Below, piece after piece: positions 35,755-44,604 of a stretch of 64,000 nt of DNA. Numbering within the stretch: position 1 is the first letter of the stretch; each line of letters opens with the position of its first letter. This DNA is from Calditrichia bacterium (lineage in GTDB: Bacteria; Calditrichota; Calditrichia; RBG-13-44-9; J075): the NCBI GenBank assembly GCA_028284905.1, contig JANQQU010000043.1, positions 310,001-374,000 of the forward strand, written 5' to 3'. The notes under the pieces were generated by a model. The model did not search any database, was not told where the DNA came from, and worked only from the letters and a program-made list of their open reading frames with translations. Both the position numbers and the translations under genes were made by a program.

Positions 35755-37092
35755 ATGAAATTGTTCAACTATGCGAACTTGAAAACACTTCTTCGTTATA
35801 TGTTGCTGCTGCCGGCAGGAATGATGTTGATGTACTGTGGAGGCGGAGGCACATTGTCTCAGGCCGATGTTGCTCAAATGTCTCCTCAGGAAAAAATTCT
35901 TCGCCTGGAAAAGCAAGCCCAGAAAAAACCAACGGACATTAGTATCAAGCGTATGCTCTATCAGGAATATCTCGCAGCGGATATGAACCCGCGTGCGTTG
36001 AGCGTGATGGAAGATATTCTGGTGATTGATCCGAATCAGATTGATGTGCAATTCCAGTATGGCGAATTGCAGTATAAATCCGGCAATGCCCAGCGGGCAT
36101 ACGAGGCCTTTCTGCGGGTGATGGAAAGTACCCAGGGAGATATTTATCGCTCTTCCGTTTCTGCCTACATCGCTGGCGGATACAAAGTTATTCAACTAAC
36201 GAACAATCCTGCCGCGGAAGGTTTTCCGGTGTTTTCTCCCGATGGGAAAAAAATAATGTATCAGAAAAAAGTTGGTAACAACTGGGATATCTTTGAATAC
36301 GATTTGGCAACCCGTGGAGAGTCAACTGTGATTACATCTCCGGCGGATGAAGAATTACCCGATTATTCTCCCGATGGCAGTGCGGTGATTTACGCCAGCA
36401 ATGCCGATGATCGCCGCCCGGTCGACGCCAAATTCAAAGTGCGCGAGATCAGCCTGTTAAACAAAGCTGACAATTTCGTTCAGACGCTTACCCAGTCCGC
36501 TGCCGACGATTGGCTGCCCCGCTATAGTAATGATGGGGAAAAAGTCTTGTTTGTCTCCGAGAGAGGTGATTTGCGGGATGTCTCCTATGTGGAGAAACAA
36601 AGCGATCTTTACCTGATGGAAAAGGACGGCGACTTCCAGTTGCAGTTGACCAAAACTGCTGCAAACGAAGGTGGTCCCTGCTTTAGTGCGGATGACAAGC
36701 GTGTTTTTTATCATTCCGACCAAAATGGTCAGTTCGACATTTTTACCATTCGCCCGGACGGTTCACAAATGATGACTGTCGTGGACGAAAAAAGCGGCAA
36801 CGATGTAAATCCCGACGCTTCCAAGGATGGCGAGTGGATTACCTTTATGTCCGATCGTGACGGTAATTATGAAATCTACCGCGCCCGCATCAATGGTGCA
36901 GACCAGGAACGCCTTAGCTTTAGTCCCGGTGTTGATGGAAATCCTGCCTTTTCACCTGATGGCCGTTCGATCGTATTTCATTCCAATCGATATGGTAATT
37001 ATGATATCTTCCTGGTTGATCTCAATCAGAAGACCCAAACAATGTCAACTGCTCAGTTGATCAACCGGCTCACTGAAATGACCGGCAATTGA
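35755..37092 (+). CDS. Lipoprotein with TPR and TolB-like (PD40) beta-propeller
   Basis: About 445 residues. A hydrophobic leader ends in LMYCGGGG, a plausible lipobox. Residues 45-140 are TPR-like (RALSVMEDILVIDPNQID, GNAQRAYEAFLRVM). From about 150 the protein has at least six WD40-like PD40 strands, each with a 'FSPDGKKIMY', 'YSPDGSAVIYAS' or 'FMSDRDGNYEIYR' motif, as in TolB. TolB works in the periplasm with Pal and the Tol proteins; this one may play a comparable envelope role, but the Tol-Pal neighbours are absent. The ATG at 35755 with AAGGTGAG is preferred over a GTG three codons earlier. It ends at a terminator. Confidence 0.87.
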   Translation: MKLFNYANLKTLLRYMLLLPAGMMLMYCGGGGTLSQADVAQMSPQEKILRLEKQAQKKPTDISIKRMLYQEYLAADMNPRALSVMEDILVIDPNQIDVQFQYGELQYKSGNAQRAYEAFLRVMESTQGDIYRSSVSAYIAGGYKVIQLTNNPAAEGFPVFSPDGKKIMYQKKVGNNWDIFEYDLATRGESTVITSPADEELPDYSPDGSAVIYASNADDRRPVDAKFKVREISLLNKADNFVQTLTQSAADDWLPRYSNDGEKVLFVSERGDLRDVSYVEKQSDLYLMEKDGDFQLQLTKTAANEGGPCFSADDKRVFYHSDQNGQFDIFTIRPDGSQMMTVVDEKSGNDVNPDASKDGEWITFMSDRDGNYEIYRARINGADQERLSFSPGVDGNPAFSPDGRSIVFHSNRYGNYDIFLVDLNQKTQTMSTAQLINRLTEMTGN

Positions 37093-37115
37093 TCCGACTA
37101 TTTTTAACTTTTTAC

Positions 37116-37151
37116 AAAAAAGGCATCTTCATAAATGGGGATGCCTTTTTT
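37116..37151 (+). terminator. Intrinsic terminator after the TPR/PD40 gene
   Basis: A perfect 12-bp stem (AAAAAAGGCATC with GATGCCTTTTTT) surrounds a 12-base loop. It closes the two-gene operon starting at 32076. Confidence 0.88.
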
Positions 37152-37321
37152 GTATCTCGCCAGCCCCCAGTCGTTGCTGTGCTGATTTTCCTTTGATCCC
37201 TCCCCGGTAAAAAGTATCTTATTCAGGCAATAATGCTTCCGAAAATGTGAGTATATAGAGAGATTAAAGCGCAGAGAACTGACGCTCATAAATGATTTCA
37301 ACCCAATCCTTCGGAGATTGT

Positions 37322-39049
37322 ATGAAAACAAAATTTCTGGTGATCTTACTTTTTTTCTGCACCGTGTTATCTGCGCAGCGAATTGAAGTTTCCGGCGAAC
37401 AAAAATCGAGCATTGCCTTTCAGTTGGAACAGGAGATTTCCAATTTTGTCGGTTTGAAAGAAATTAACCTGAGCCTGGTGGTTCCGGTTGATTTTAACTC
37501 GCTCACTTATGCCCAGTCGATTTCCGAGTTGAATATTGATGTGCAGCCGAAAGCAGATGAACAATCCCAAACCACCGACCTGCGAGGTAACACTATTGTT
37601 CATCATCGCTGGATGACGATACCGGCTCGACCGATTAAAGCCCGGATTACATTCCAGGCCGATACTCGTACTGCGTTATCGGTTTTCCCGGAAAACGACG
37701 TCCCATTTCCTATGAATAATCTCCCCGCTGATGTGCTCCCATACTTGTTGTCAACCGAGCAGGTGCAATCGAATGATCCGGCGATTGCAGCAAAAGCAAG
37801 AGCATTAACAGTCGATGATTCGACGGTATTTCAGGCTTGTCGCAGCATTTTGAATTTTGTCGTTAACAATCTTCAGTATGTGCTGGTGCCGGAAGCGTAT
37901 GATGCCAAATATGCCTTTGACAGCGGGAAGGGAAACTGTCAAAATTACAGCCATTTGGCGGCAGCGATGTTGCGGGTATTGGGAATTCCGGTTCGTATCG
38001 CCAATGGTATTACCCTGGAAAGAGCCTATGATTTGGCACTTGGCAACCGCGCATATGAAATGAATATGGCGCAGGGACGCCATTCCTGGGTAGAAGTATA
38101 TTTGCCGCAGCATGGCTGGGTGCCATTCGATCCACAGCAAACAGAGTTTTTCATCAGCAATCGATATCTACGCATTGAGGTCGGCGTTGATAATAATGAA
38201 AGTGTCAATGATGGTTTGATCCGTTGGCGCGTTCTCGAAAATGTTGCCTCGCAACAACCGAAATTCCAGGAGGCTATTCAGGCAGAATTTAATCGGGATG
38301 TTTCCAGTATGGCTGGCCGGCTGGTTTCCCGGGAAATAGACAATATCCTTTTGACCGTGCCTTTTCGCCGGCCACAGGGAATATTAGCGCAATTACTGTT
38401 GCCGCCGGATACGACGACAACTGCAGCAGCTGATAATGATGAACCTGTCGACTTTCCAAGCTTGGCATATACCAATGCTTTCGAAGCTGGCAACCTGGAC
38501 TTTCCGGAAGGTTTTAATTTTGCATTTCCCCGACAGGTGCAAGGGGGCAGCGCTGCCAATGAATATCAATTACAGCGAAATTTCCTGGTAGAAACTGCTG
38601 AATATGCGACCGGCCGCTATCAATATGCGCAGATGTTTGTTTTGGAAGAGCCAATCCTGCTGGAAAAAGTAGCGCTCGCTTTACACGTTTTTGGTGGCAG
38701 TGGAGATATCTGGCTGGAGCTAAGCGAGGATGACAATGACACGCCCGGCAGAACCGAGGTGCTCAGCCGGCGCATTAACACCAATCAAATACGAATGCCG
38801 CAGGGATACCATTGGCTGGATTTTGATTTTACCGAAGAAAAGATTGTGCTTTCTCCGGGGAAATACTGGGTGTTCCTGAATTTCTCCGGTGGCCCGATTG
38901 TCAATTGGTTCTACTCTTATGGGAAACCGGTTGGCCCGATATTCAGCACGCAGAGCCGGGCTGTTGGTCAGGAAAACTGGCCGCGAATCCTTACGAATGA
39001 GTTTAATTATCGCATTCGTGGAAAATCATCACCGGATTGGCAGGAATAA
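37322..39049 (+). CDS. Secreted transglutaminase-like protein
   Basis: About 575 residues with a signal peptide ending at LSAQ. The transglutaminase core is central: the nucleophilic Cys in GKGNCQNYSHLAAAMLR (about residue 206), His in GRHSWVEVYLP, and Asp in WVPFDPQQTEF make the Cys-His-Asp triad. Bacterial members with this core act as proteases, amidases or crosslinkers in the envelope. An N-terminal beta domain resembles the extensions typical of the family. The last ~150 residues form a beta-sandwich-like domain (VFGGSGDIWLELSEDDNDTPG), plausibly a carbohydrate- or cell-surface-binding module. GGAG precedes the ATG at 37322. No neighbour clarifies the substrate. Confidence 0.85.
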   Translation: MKTKFLVILLFFCTVLSAQRIEVSGEQKSSIAFQLEQEISNFVGLKEINLSLVVPVDFNSLTYAQSISELNIDVQPKADEQSQTTDLRGNTIVHHRWMTIPARPIKARITFQADTRTALSVFPENDVPFPMNNLPADVLPYLLSTEQVQSNDPAIAAKARALTVDDSTVFQACRSILNFVVNNLQYVLVPEAYDAKYAFDSGKGNCQNYSHLAAAMLRVLGIPVRIANGITLERAYDLALGNRAYEMNMAQGRHSWVEVYLPQHGWVPFDPQQTEFFISNRYLRIEVGVDNNESVNDGLIRWRVLENVASQQPKFQEAIQAEFNRDVSSMAGRLVSREIDNILLTVPFRRPQGILAQLLLPPDTTTTAAADNDEPVDFPSLAYTNAFEAGNLDFPEGFNFAFPRQVQGGSAANEYQLQRNFLVETAEYATGRYQYAQMFVLEEPILLEKVALALHVFGGSGDIWLELSEDDNDTPGRTEVLSRRINTNQIRMPQGYHWLDFDFTEEKIVLSPGKYWVFLNFSGGPIVNWFYSYGKPVGPIFSTQSRAVGQENWPRILTNEFNYRIRGKSSPDWQE

Positions 39050-39185
39050 ACAGCTTAACGGCTTATTATTCAAATACATCGGGCTGTATTTATGGCCGAT
39101 ACTTTTCGTTAAGTTGCTGATTTTCGAAAAGAAGTGTATTACATTGATAATTGACTTGATGAATTATGACTGTTAGAAGATAGAT

Positions 39186-40250
39186 ATGAATACCATGCCA
39201 AATACAACCGCGCGCCCCTTGCTGGTTTTTGCCCATCGGGGCGAAGCCCAGGTGTTCCTGAAAAAATTACACCTGAAGAGTATGCCATTCCATTTTGATG
39301 GTTTATATCAATCTAATGATGCCTATTTGCTCATTACCGGAGAGGGACTGCAAAATGCGTCCGAACGCTTGTCTGCTGTCTTAGCTGCGTTGCGGGAAAG
39401 TGTTCAGCGAGTGGTAAACCTGGGGATTGCCGGCGGGTTAGATAGCGACACGGATTTGGAAAAAATCTGCAGCATCCGCACCGTTTATCGCAGTGATAAT
39501 GCGGAGATGCAGTTTAAAACGTTTACCACGTCCGATGCCGCTGCTTCTTTGGATATTATTTCCGCATCGCAACGAATTCTTCGCCGGGAATCCGCAGAAA
39601 AACTGAAGCCTTTTGCAAGCATCGTCGATCGCGAAGCCTGGGCATGTGCGTCAACGACTGATCTTTTTAAAGTGCCTTTTTATTGTTACAAGCTATTGAG
39701 TGATTTGCCCGAGGAAGGGACGGTTTGTCTGGATATCCGTGCGCAGGCAGAAAGATACAGCACGCTGCTGTTTGAATTTTACCAAAATGTTCATTTAAAC
39801 ACACCGCATGCTGAAGCCAGCCTTTCTAACGGTCTGCTGCCAGCTGGATTTTATGCATCCACTTCACAATTACGCCAATTGAAAACATTGTTAAAGCACT
39901 TATGCATCAAATTGCAGATATCAGAAGCGGAAGTCATCCGCAGGGCTAATCCTGAAAAAATAATTGAGCGGGAAAGCAAGGAAAAACAACGTACATCTTT
40001 ATTGTTACAGGAACTGACCGATCTCCTCAATCCCTTTAATGCCCGTTTACGAGAGCGCTTGGATGATTTAACAGCCCCCCTCGCCTCTGCCGGGTGCCGG
40101 GTGAAATTTTCCCGGGATTATGAAGATGATGAAGTGACGATTACTGCCCGGATTCGCCACCCACAACATTTGAAGAAGCTGCAAAATGCCTTGGTCGCCT
40201 TCGACTATGATGCCGTTTTAAAAGTGCTACAAGGCGAGGACAAACTGTAA
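39186..40250 (+). CDS. Nucleoside phosphorylase/MTAN-like protein with extra C-terminal domain
   Basis: A 354-residue protein. The first ~180 residues follow the nucleoside phosphorylase/MTA-SAH nucleosidase fold: VNLGIAGGLDSDTDLEKICS matches the phosphate/substrate loop, SIVDREAWACAS matches the family's 'DMEGAA' purine/ribose-binding segment with its Glu, and KLLSD supplies the Asp corresponding to the catalytic Asp of 'ISD'. A Glu in the first loop (AHRGEAQVF) is also present. The remaining ~170 residues (SEAEVIRRANPEKIIERESK, then LNPFNARLRERL) form a helical domain of unknown type. Its stop codon overlaps the next gene's ATG (TAATG), so it is tightly coupled to the radical-SAM protein. 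It may remove 5'-deoxyadenosine or related nucleosides. Confidence 0.72.
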   Translation: MNTMPNTTARPLLVFAHRGEAQVFLKKLHLKSMPFHFDGLYQSNDAYLLITGEGLQNASERLSAVLAALRESVQRVVNLGIAGGLDSDTDLEKICSIRTVYRSDNAEMQFKTFTTSDAAASLDIISASQRILRRESAEKLKPFASIVDREAWACASTTDLFKVPFYCYKLLSDLPEEGTVCLDIRAQAERYSTLLFEFYQNVHLNTPHAEASLSNGLLPAGFYASTSQLRQLKTLLKHLCIKLQISEAEVIRRANPEKIIERESKEKQRTSLLLQELTDLLNPFNARLRERLDDLTAPLASAGCRVKFSRDYEDDEVTITARIRHPQHLKKLQNALVAFDYDAVLKVLQGEDKL

Positions 40251-41260
40251 TGCTGTTTGAAAGAATCTTTGTCGAAAAACAGGTGCAGCAGCATCCGCAA
40301 ACATTGCGAGTTCAGGAAGCCTTGCCGAAAATTCCCGTAACCTATATCGATAAAATCTCCGACGTTTTTGAAAAAGCCCGTAAGCCGTATTTGCAAAAAC
40401 GTGATTCTCTCAACCTTTTCCTGGGACGAAAAGAAGGGCAGCTTGTTAAAGAAGCCCCGGATGCATACGGGTTATCCGGTGATCCGCACTATTACTTTAT
40501 CCACGCTTACAACTGTATTTATGAATGCGAATATTGTTACCTGCAGGGGTATTTTCACTCTCCGGATCTGGTAATGTTTGTTAATCACGATGAAATATTG
40601 GCGGAGATGAAACAGATCTGTCGACAGCATTCCCCTGAGGAAACTGTCTGGTTTCATGCCGGGGAGTTCAGCGACTCCCTTGCGTTGGCTCATCTATCCG
40701 GCGAGTTGCCGGAATACTGGGATTTCTTCCGCGAAATGCCGAATGCGCGGATGGAGTTGCGTACTAAATCCGTCAATATCAAGCCGTTGTTAACATTGGG
40801 CCCACTGGAAAACATTATTATTACCTTTTCCCTTTCACCAAGCGCCGCTGCCCGCCAATATGATCGTAAAACCCCTTCAACCCAGGCGCGCTTAAATGCG
40901 ATGAAGCGCCTCGCCGATGCCGGTTTCCAGATGGGTATCCACCTCGATCCTATCGTTTATGATGAACGGTTTGAAAGTGATTATCAGCAGCTGGTCACGG
41001 AGATGCTGCAAGCGGTTCCAGTTGAACAAGTCAACTATATCTCTCTCGGCGTTGTGAGATTTACCCGGGATGTATTTCATGAGTTTTCTAAGAATTATCC
41101 AAAGTCTGGATTGCTTGCCGGAGAATTTGTGAAAAGCTTCGATAATAAGGTGCGCTACAATCGTCCGCAGCGCCTTTATCTTCTAAAGACCGTACAGAGA
41201 ATGTGTGTTGAGGGGGGAGTGGCGCCGGAAAAGGTATATCTTTGTATGGAAGCGGAATAA
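40250..41260 (+). CDS. Radical SAM protein of the spore photoproduct lyase family
   Basis: A 336-residue protein with the [4Fe-4S] motif C89-x3-C93-x2-C96 in NCIYECEYCYLQGYF. Both Tyr residues of the EYCYLQ segment, which in characterised lyases help the hydrogen relay, are kept. The family continues with FSLSPSAAARQYDRKTPS and GVVRFTRDVFHEFSKNYPKS. The hydrogen-donor Cys of the Bacillus enzyme (in SCTSD) is replaced: the aligned segment reads HAGEFSD (136-142). The organism is not expected to form spores, and the gene overlaps a nucleosidase-like gene. It may repair DNA or modify another substrate by 5'-deoxyadenosyl radical chemistry. Related proteins exist in non-sporulating bacteria. Confidence 0.85.
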   Translation: MLFERIFVEKQVQQHPQTLRVQEALPKIPVTYIDKISDVFEKARKPYLQKRDSLNLFLGRKEGQLVKEAPDAYGLSGDPHYYFIHAYNCIYECEYCYLQGYFHSPDLVMFVNHDEILAEMKQICRQHSPEETVWFHAGEFSDSLALAHLSGELPEYWDFFREMPNARMELRTKSVNIKPLLTLGPLENIIITFSLSPSAAARQYDRKTPSTQARLNAMKRLADAGFQMGIHLDPIVYDERFESDYQQLVTEMLQAVPVEQVNYISLGVVRFTRDVFHEFSKNYPKSGLLAGEFVKSFDNKVRYNRPQRLYLLKTVQRMCVEGGVAPEKVYLCMEAE

Positions 41261-41371
41261 TTTTACCCGAGATAAAAGTGTTGTTTGAATATTTTTTTTG
41301 CATTATTTAAATAAATATGATATAACCGGGTATAAACTACTGACAATATTGACAATCAAAGCCTGTTCTTG

Positions 41372-42967
41372 ATGAAAAAAACCGACGGTCAAAAAATAAA
41401 TTCCTTTGATACTTCGACCACATCCCGCCTGGTCATCAAGATTGCTTTGTTCTTTACGGTGCTGATCTTCATTGCGACAATTGGATCCGGCTTTTTCCAT
41501 TACAATAAGAACGTTTCCCTGATTCTGAAAAACCTCCAGAACCAATTGACCCTGGCGGCAAACACTATTGCTGTTACCATCGATGGCGACGCCTATCAAA
41601 AGCTGGAAGGCAAGGCTTCGGTCGGCACGCCGGAATATCGCAAAATAAGATTGGTGCTGGAGCAATTTATTCAGTTCAACAAAGATTTGGGTTTTGAGGA
41701 AGATTGCGTTTATACCTTTCGGCAGATTTCGGATGACTCCCTGGAATTTACGGTGATGTTACACGATCGCTATGTCGGAAACCGCTATGCGATTCGCCCG
41801 GAAATGCGGCCGACGCTGACGGAAGGCAAACCGGGGCGCACCGATATGTATCATGATGAAAACGGTACCTGGGTTTCCGCATATGCCCCGATTCTCAATC
41901 GGCAGTTTGAAATCGTTGGCATTGTAGAAGTCGATTTCAAAGACAATGTATACCTGATGGCTTTGACTGACGAGAAGTATACCATCATTCTTTTTTCGCT
42001 GGTGAGTGCATTGGCGGCAATGTTGGCTGCAGTGCTGCTCAGTCGGCTTATTTCGCGGCCGATCAATAAAATTTCCAACGCCGTTATTCAATTCTCTGCC
42101 GGCGACCTGAACACCCAGGTGGAGGTGAAAGGCCGGGATGAGATCGGCATGCTGGCACGTGCCTTTAACTATATGGTGCAGGAAATCAAAGAGAAGGAAT
42201 TCATTCGCAGTCAAAATCAGGAATTGCGAGAGGCTTATCGCAAATTAGATACCCTTAACAAGACGCTGCAGGAAGCGAACACCTTGAAGACGGAATTCCT
42301 CAACATCGCCGCCCACGATCTTAAAAATCCACTGCAGGCTATTCTTGGATTTGCGGAAATGATAATGAACAAGGAAGATCAGCATCCGCATGTTTACCGG
42401 AATGCCGAAAAAATCCATCGCGCCACGCAAAGGATGTTCGGCATTATCAGTCATTTGCTGGACAAAACTGCCCTGGAACAAGGGGCTATTATGCTGAACA
42501 AAGAATTGGCTGATGTCGGGAACATTGCCCGCCAGGTAATCAACCAGAATCAAACTATCGCAGCGCAAAAAAATCAGCGGATCGAATTGACTTGCGAAAA
42601 AGGCTGCGAAGCGATGGTTGATGTCATCCGTATACACGAAGTGCTCGATAATCTCTTGAGCAATGCTATTAAATATTCTGAACCGGGAAAAGCTGTGCGG
42701 GTGCGAGTGCGCTGCACTGCCCCGGGCGGTGTAAAAAATGGCGTACGATTTTCCGTGCAGGATCGTGGTGCCGGCCTTAGTAAATCCGATATGCTGCAGC
42801 TTTTTCAAAAATATTCCAAACTTTCTTCGAAGCCTACCGCCGGAGAATCTTCAACGGGGATTGGCCTTTCTGTTGTGAAACAGTTGGTGGAATTACATGG
42901 TGGCAAAGTATGGGCTGAAAGCGATGGGAAAGGCAAGGGGACGACATTCTTTGTCGAACTGCCCTGA
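41372..42967 (+). CDS. Membrane sensor histidine kinase
   Basis: A 531-residue kinase. The first transmembrane helix is about residues 21-43, a periplasmic sensor domain about 45-190, the second helix 195-225 (IILFSLVSALAAMLAAVLLS), HAMP 226-275, and a coiled coil. The HisKA domain has the phosphorylated His in NIAAHDLKNPLQAILG; the HATPase domain has N box DNLLSNAIKYS, G1 QDRGAGLS and G2 GIGLSVVKQLVELHGG. No response regulator is adjacent, so its partner is elsewhere. The ATG at 41372 has no clear ribosome-binding site. The DUF3667 gene follows after six bases, suggesting cotranscription. Confidence 0.93.
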   Translation: MKKTDGQKINSFDTSTTSRLVIKIALFFTVLIFIATIGSGFFHYNKNVSLILKNLQNQLTLAANTIAVTIDGDAYQKLEGKASVGTPEYRKIRLVLEQFIQFNKDLGFEEDCVYTFRQISDDSLEFTVMLHDRYVGNRYAIRPEMRPTLTEGKPGRTDMYHDENGTWVSAYAPILNRQFEIVGIVEVDFKDNVYLMALTDEKYTIILFSLVSALAAMLAAVLLSRLISRPINKISNAVIQFSAGDLNTQVEVKGRDEIGMLARAFNYMVQEIKEKEFIRSQNQELREAYRKLDTLNKTLQEANTLKTEFLNIAAHDLKNPLQAILGFAEMIMNKEDQHPHVYRNAEKIHRATQRMFGIISHLLDKTALEQGAIMLNKELADVGNIARQVINQNQTIAAQKNQRIELTCEKGCEAMVDVIRIHEVLDNLLSNAIKYSEPGKAVRVRVRCTAPGGVKNGVRFSVQDRGAGLSKSDMLQLFQKYSKLSSKPTAGESSTGIGLSVVKQLVELHGGKVWAESDGKGKGTTFFVELP

Positions 42968-42973
42968 TATGTC

Positions 42974-43867
42974 ATGAAAAATTGCCCAAATTGTCAATCG
43001 CCGCTAAGCGGAAATTTCTGTGCCCAATGCGGCCAGAAGAATCGAACATTTGTTCGTCCCTTCCGAAAATTGGTGGAAGAATTTCTTGGCGATTATTTCA
43101 CTTTTGATACCCGCCTGTTTCATAGTTTAAAACCATTGATATTTAAACCGGGGTTTCTGACGGTTGAATACCTTCAAGGGCGAAGAATTCGCTATATCCC
43201 TCCTTTGCGCATGTACCTCTTCAGCAGTGTTTTGTTCTTCTTTCTGGTCTCATTAGGTGGTTACCAACCGCAATTTGCCCGGAATGTTGAAGTGAAACCT
43301 GCCCCTGCAGATAGCCTGTCGGCAGACAGTTCGGTTGTTGACACTTTAAAAGAAGAAACAGATGTCTTTTTGCCGGATTCAAGCGAAATGTCGAAAAACG
43401 ACGATTTTAGCGATGAATTTCGCCGCTGGTTATTTGGGCGGTTGCAAAAACTGGATGGGAATTTGGCCCCGATAAATGCCGCTGCCTTGCATAATATACC
43501 CAATATGATGTTTCTGTTGCTACCGGTGTTTGCACTACTGCTTAGGTTGATATACTACAGATCCGGTCAATATTATATTGAGCATTTGATATTTTCCGTT
43601 CATATTCATGTTTTTGCTTTCTTACTGCTCAGTGCTGTTTTATTTAGCGCTTACCTGCTTCTTATTGAAGATGTGGAGTTTATTCGCCAGATGCTGCAAG
43701 TAACTGCTTTACCCATCATGGTATATAGTTTCCTGGCAATGCGGCGTTTTTATGGCCAATCCTATACTAAAACTTTTCTGAAATTCCTGTTATTATATCT
43801 GGGGTATGTCCTGATTTTTCTATCGCTAATGATTGGGAATCTTCTCTGGGTACTTTGGCGGCTATAA
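42974..43867 (+). CDS. DUF3667-type membrane protein with N-terminal zinc ribbon
   Basis: A 297-residue protein. The N terminus is a zinc ribbon (NCPNCQSPLSGNFCAQCGQ: two Cys pairs), followed by RPFRKLVEEFLGDYFTFDTR and SLKPLIFKPGFLTVEYLQGR, the DUF3667 signature. Five or so hydrophobic helices follow, with a charged Asp/Ser-rich loop around residues 105-165. The family is widespread in Bacteroidota and relatives, and its function is unknown. It lies directly after an orphan histidine kinase, which may point to a signalling or envelope-sensing connection. Confidence 0.8.
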   Translation: MKNCPNCQSPLSGNFCAQCGQKNRTFVRPFRKLVEEFLGDYFTFDTRLFHSLKPLIFKPGFLTVEYLQGRRIRYIPPLRMYLFSSVLFFFLVSLGGYQPQFARNVEVKPAPADSLSADSSVVDTLKEETDVFLPDSSEMSKNDDFSDEFRRWLFGRLQKLDGNLAPINAAALHNIPNMMFLLLPVFALLLRLIYYRSGQYYIEHLIFSVHIHVFAFLLLSAVLFSAYLLLIEDVEFIRQMLQVTALPIMVYSFLAMRRFYGQSYTKTFLKFLLLYLGYVLIFLSLMIGNLLWVLWRL

Positions 43868-43915
43868 AATATTTTGTGGAAAAGCTTACTGTAAAATTAA
43901 TAGAAATTCGTGATT

Positions 43916-44602
43916 ATGGAGATAACAGCCTCTTTGGCCGATTTAGAAGCCTGGGCAAATGCAAATTACAAAGTTAATAAGCAGTGCTTGATGATCGCCG
44001 GCCAGCAGTATCAATTTTATACAATTGCAGATATCGATGCTGTAATTGATGAAGTCCTAACCTCCGATGAAAATCCTGATGAGAATGCGCCATATTGGGC
44101 AGAGCTTTGGCCGTCGGCATTGGCATTGGCAAATTTCGTCTCTCGTCTTGATGACGTGGCGAATAAAAACGCCATTGAGTTGGGATGCGGATTGGGGCTC
44201 TCTGGCATCGTTCTGAATTCTTGCGGGGGAAATGCCGTATTGACAGACTTTGATGAGAATGCGCTTCGCTTCGCAGCATTGAACGGGATGTTGAATTTGA
44301 AGCGGCCCCCGGATGTCAAACGATTGGATTGGCGATACCCGCCGGAAAATGAAGGGTATGATATTATTCTGGCTGCGGATGTTGCATATGAAAAACGTCT
44401 TTTCAAACCATTTATTGGCACCATCGAGGCATTGCTGAACCCTGATGGCATATTATATCTAAGCGAACCGAATAGAAGTATCGCCAAAACATTTTTTCAA
44501 TTGTTGGAAAGCCATTCGTTCCAATGGGAAAATTTTAGCGAGAATATTACACTTAATGAGATAACATCTGTTGTATCCGTTTACAAGATAACCAGGGAGT
44601 GA
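43916..44602 (+). CDS. Class I SAM-dependent methyltransferase
   Basis: A 228-residue methyltransferase. The AdoMet-binding motif I is AIELGCGLGLSGIVL (about residues 92-106), followed by an acidic strand end VLTDFDENAL and motif IV-like IILAADVAYEK. The preceding ENAPYWAELWPSALALA (conserved 'xYWxxLWPSA') and the D-V-x-Y segment are typical of the METTL21/METTL23-like lysine methyltransferase family. The acceptor could be a protein lysine or a small molecule; this is inference. The stop is two bases from the next ATG, so the pair with the aldo/keto reductase is coupled. An upstream GTG two codons earlier is the alternative start. Confidence 0.85.
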   Translation: MEITASLADLEAWANANYKVNKQCLMIAGQQYQFYTIADIDAVIDEVLTSDENPDENAPYWAELWPSALALANFVSRLDDVANKNAIELGCGLGLSGIVLNSCGGNAVLTDFDENALRFAALNGMLNLKRPPDVKRLDWRYPPENEGYDIILAADVAYEKRLFKPFIGTIEALLNPDGILYLSEPNRSIAKTFFQLLESHSFQWENFSENITLNEITSVVSVYKITRE

Positions 44603-44604
44603 TT

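Noticed and set aside
35524-36195. A 223-codon antisense frame across the TPR/PD40 gene junction
   Set aside because: It overlaps two well-supported plus-strand genes and has no recognisable domain or ribosome-binding site.
40250-41260. Bona fide spore photoproduct lyase
   Set aside because: The hydrogen-donor Cys is absent by eye alignment and spore genes are not seen; only the family name is kept.
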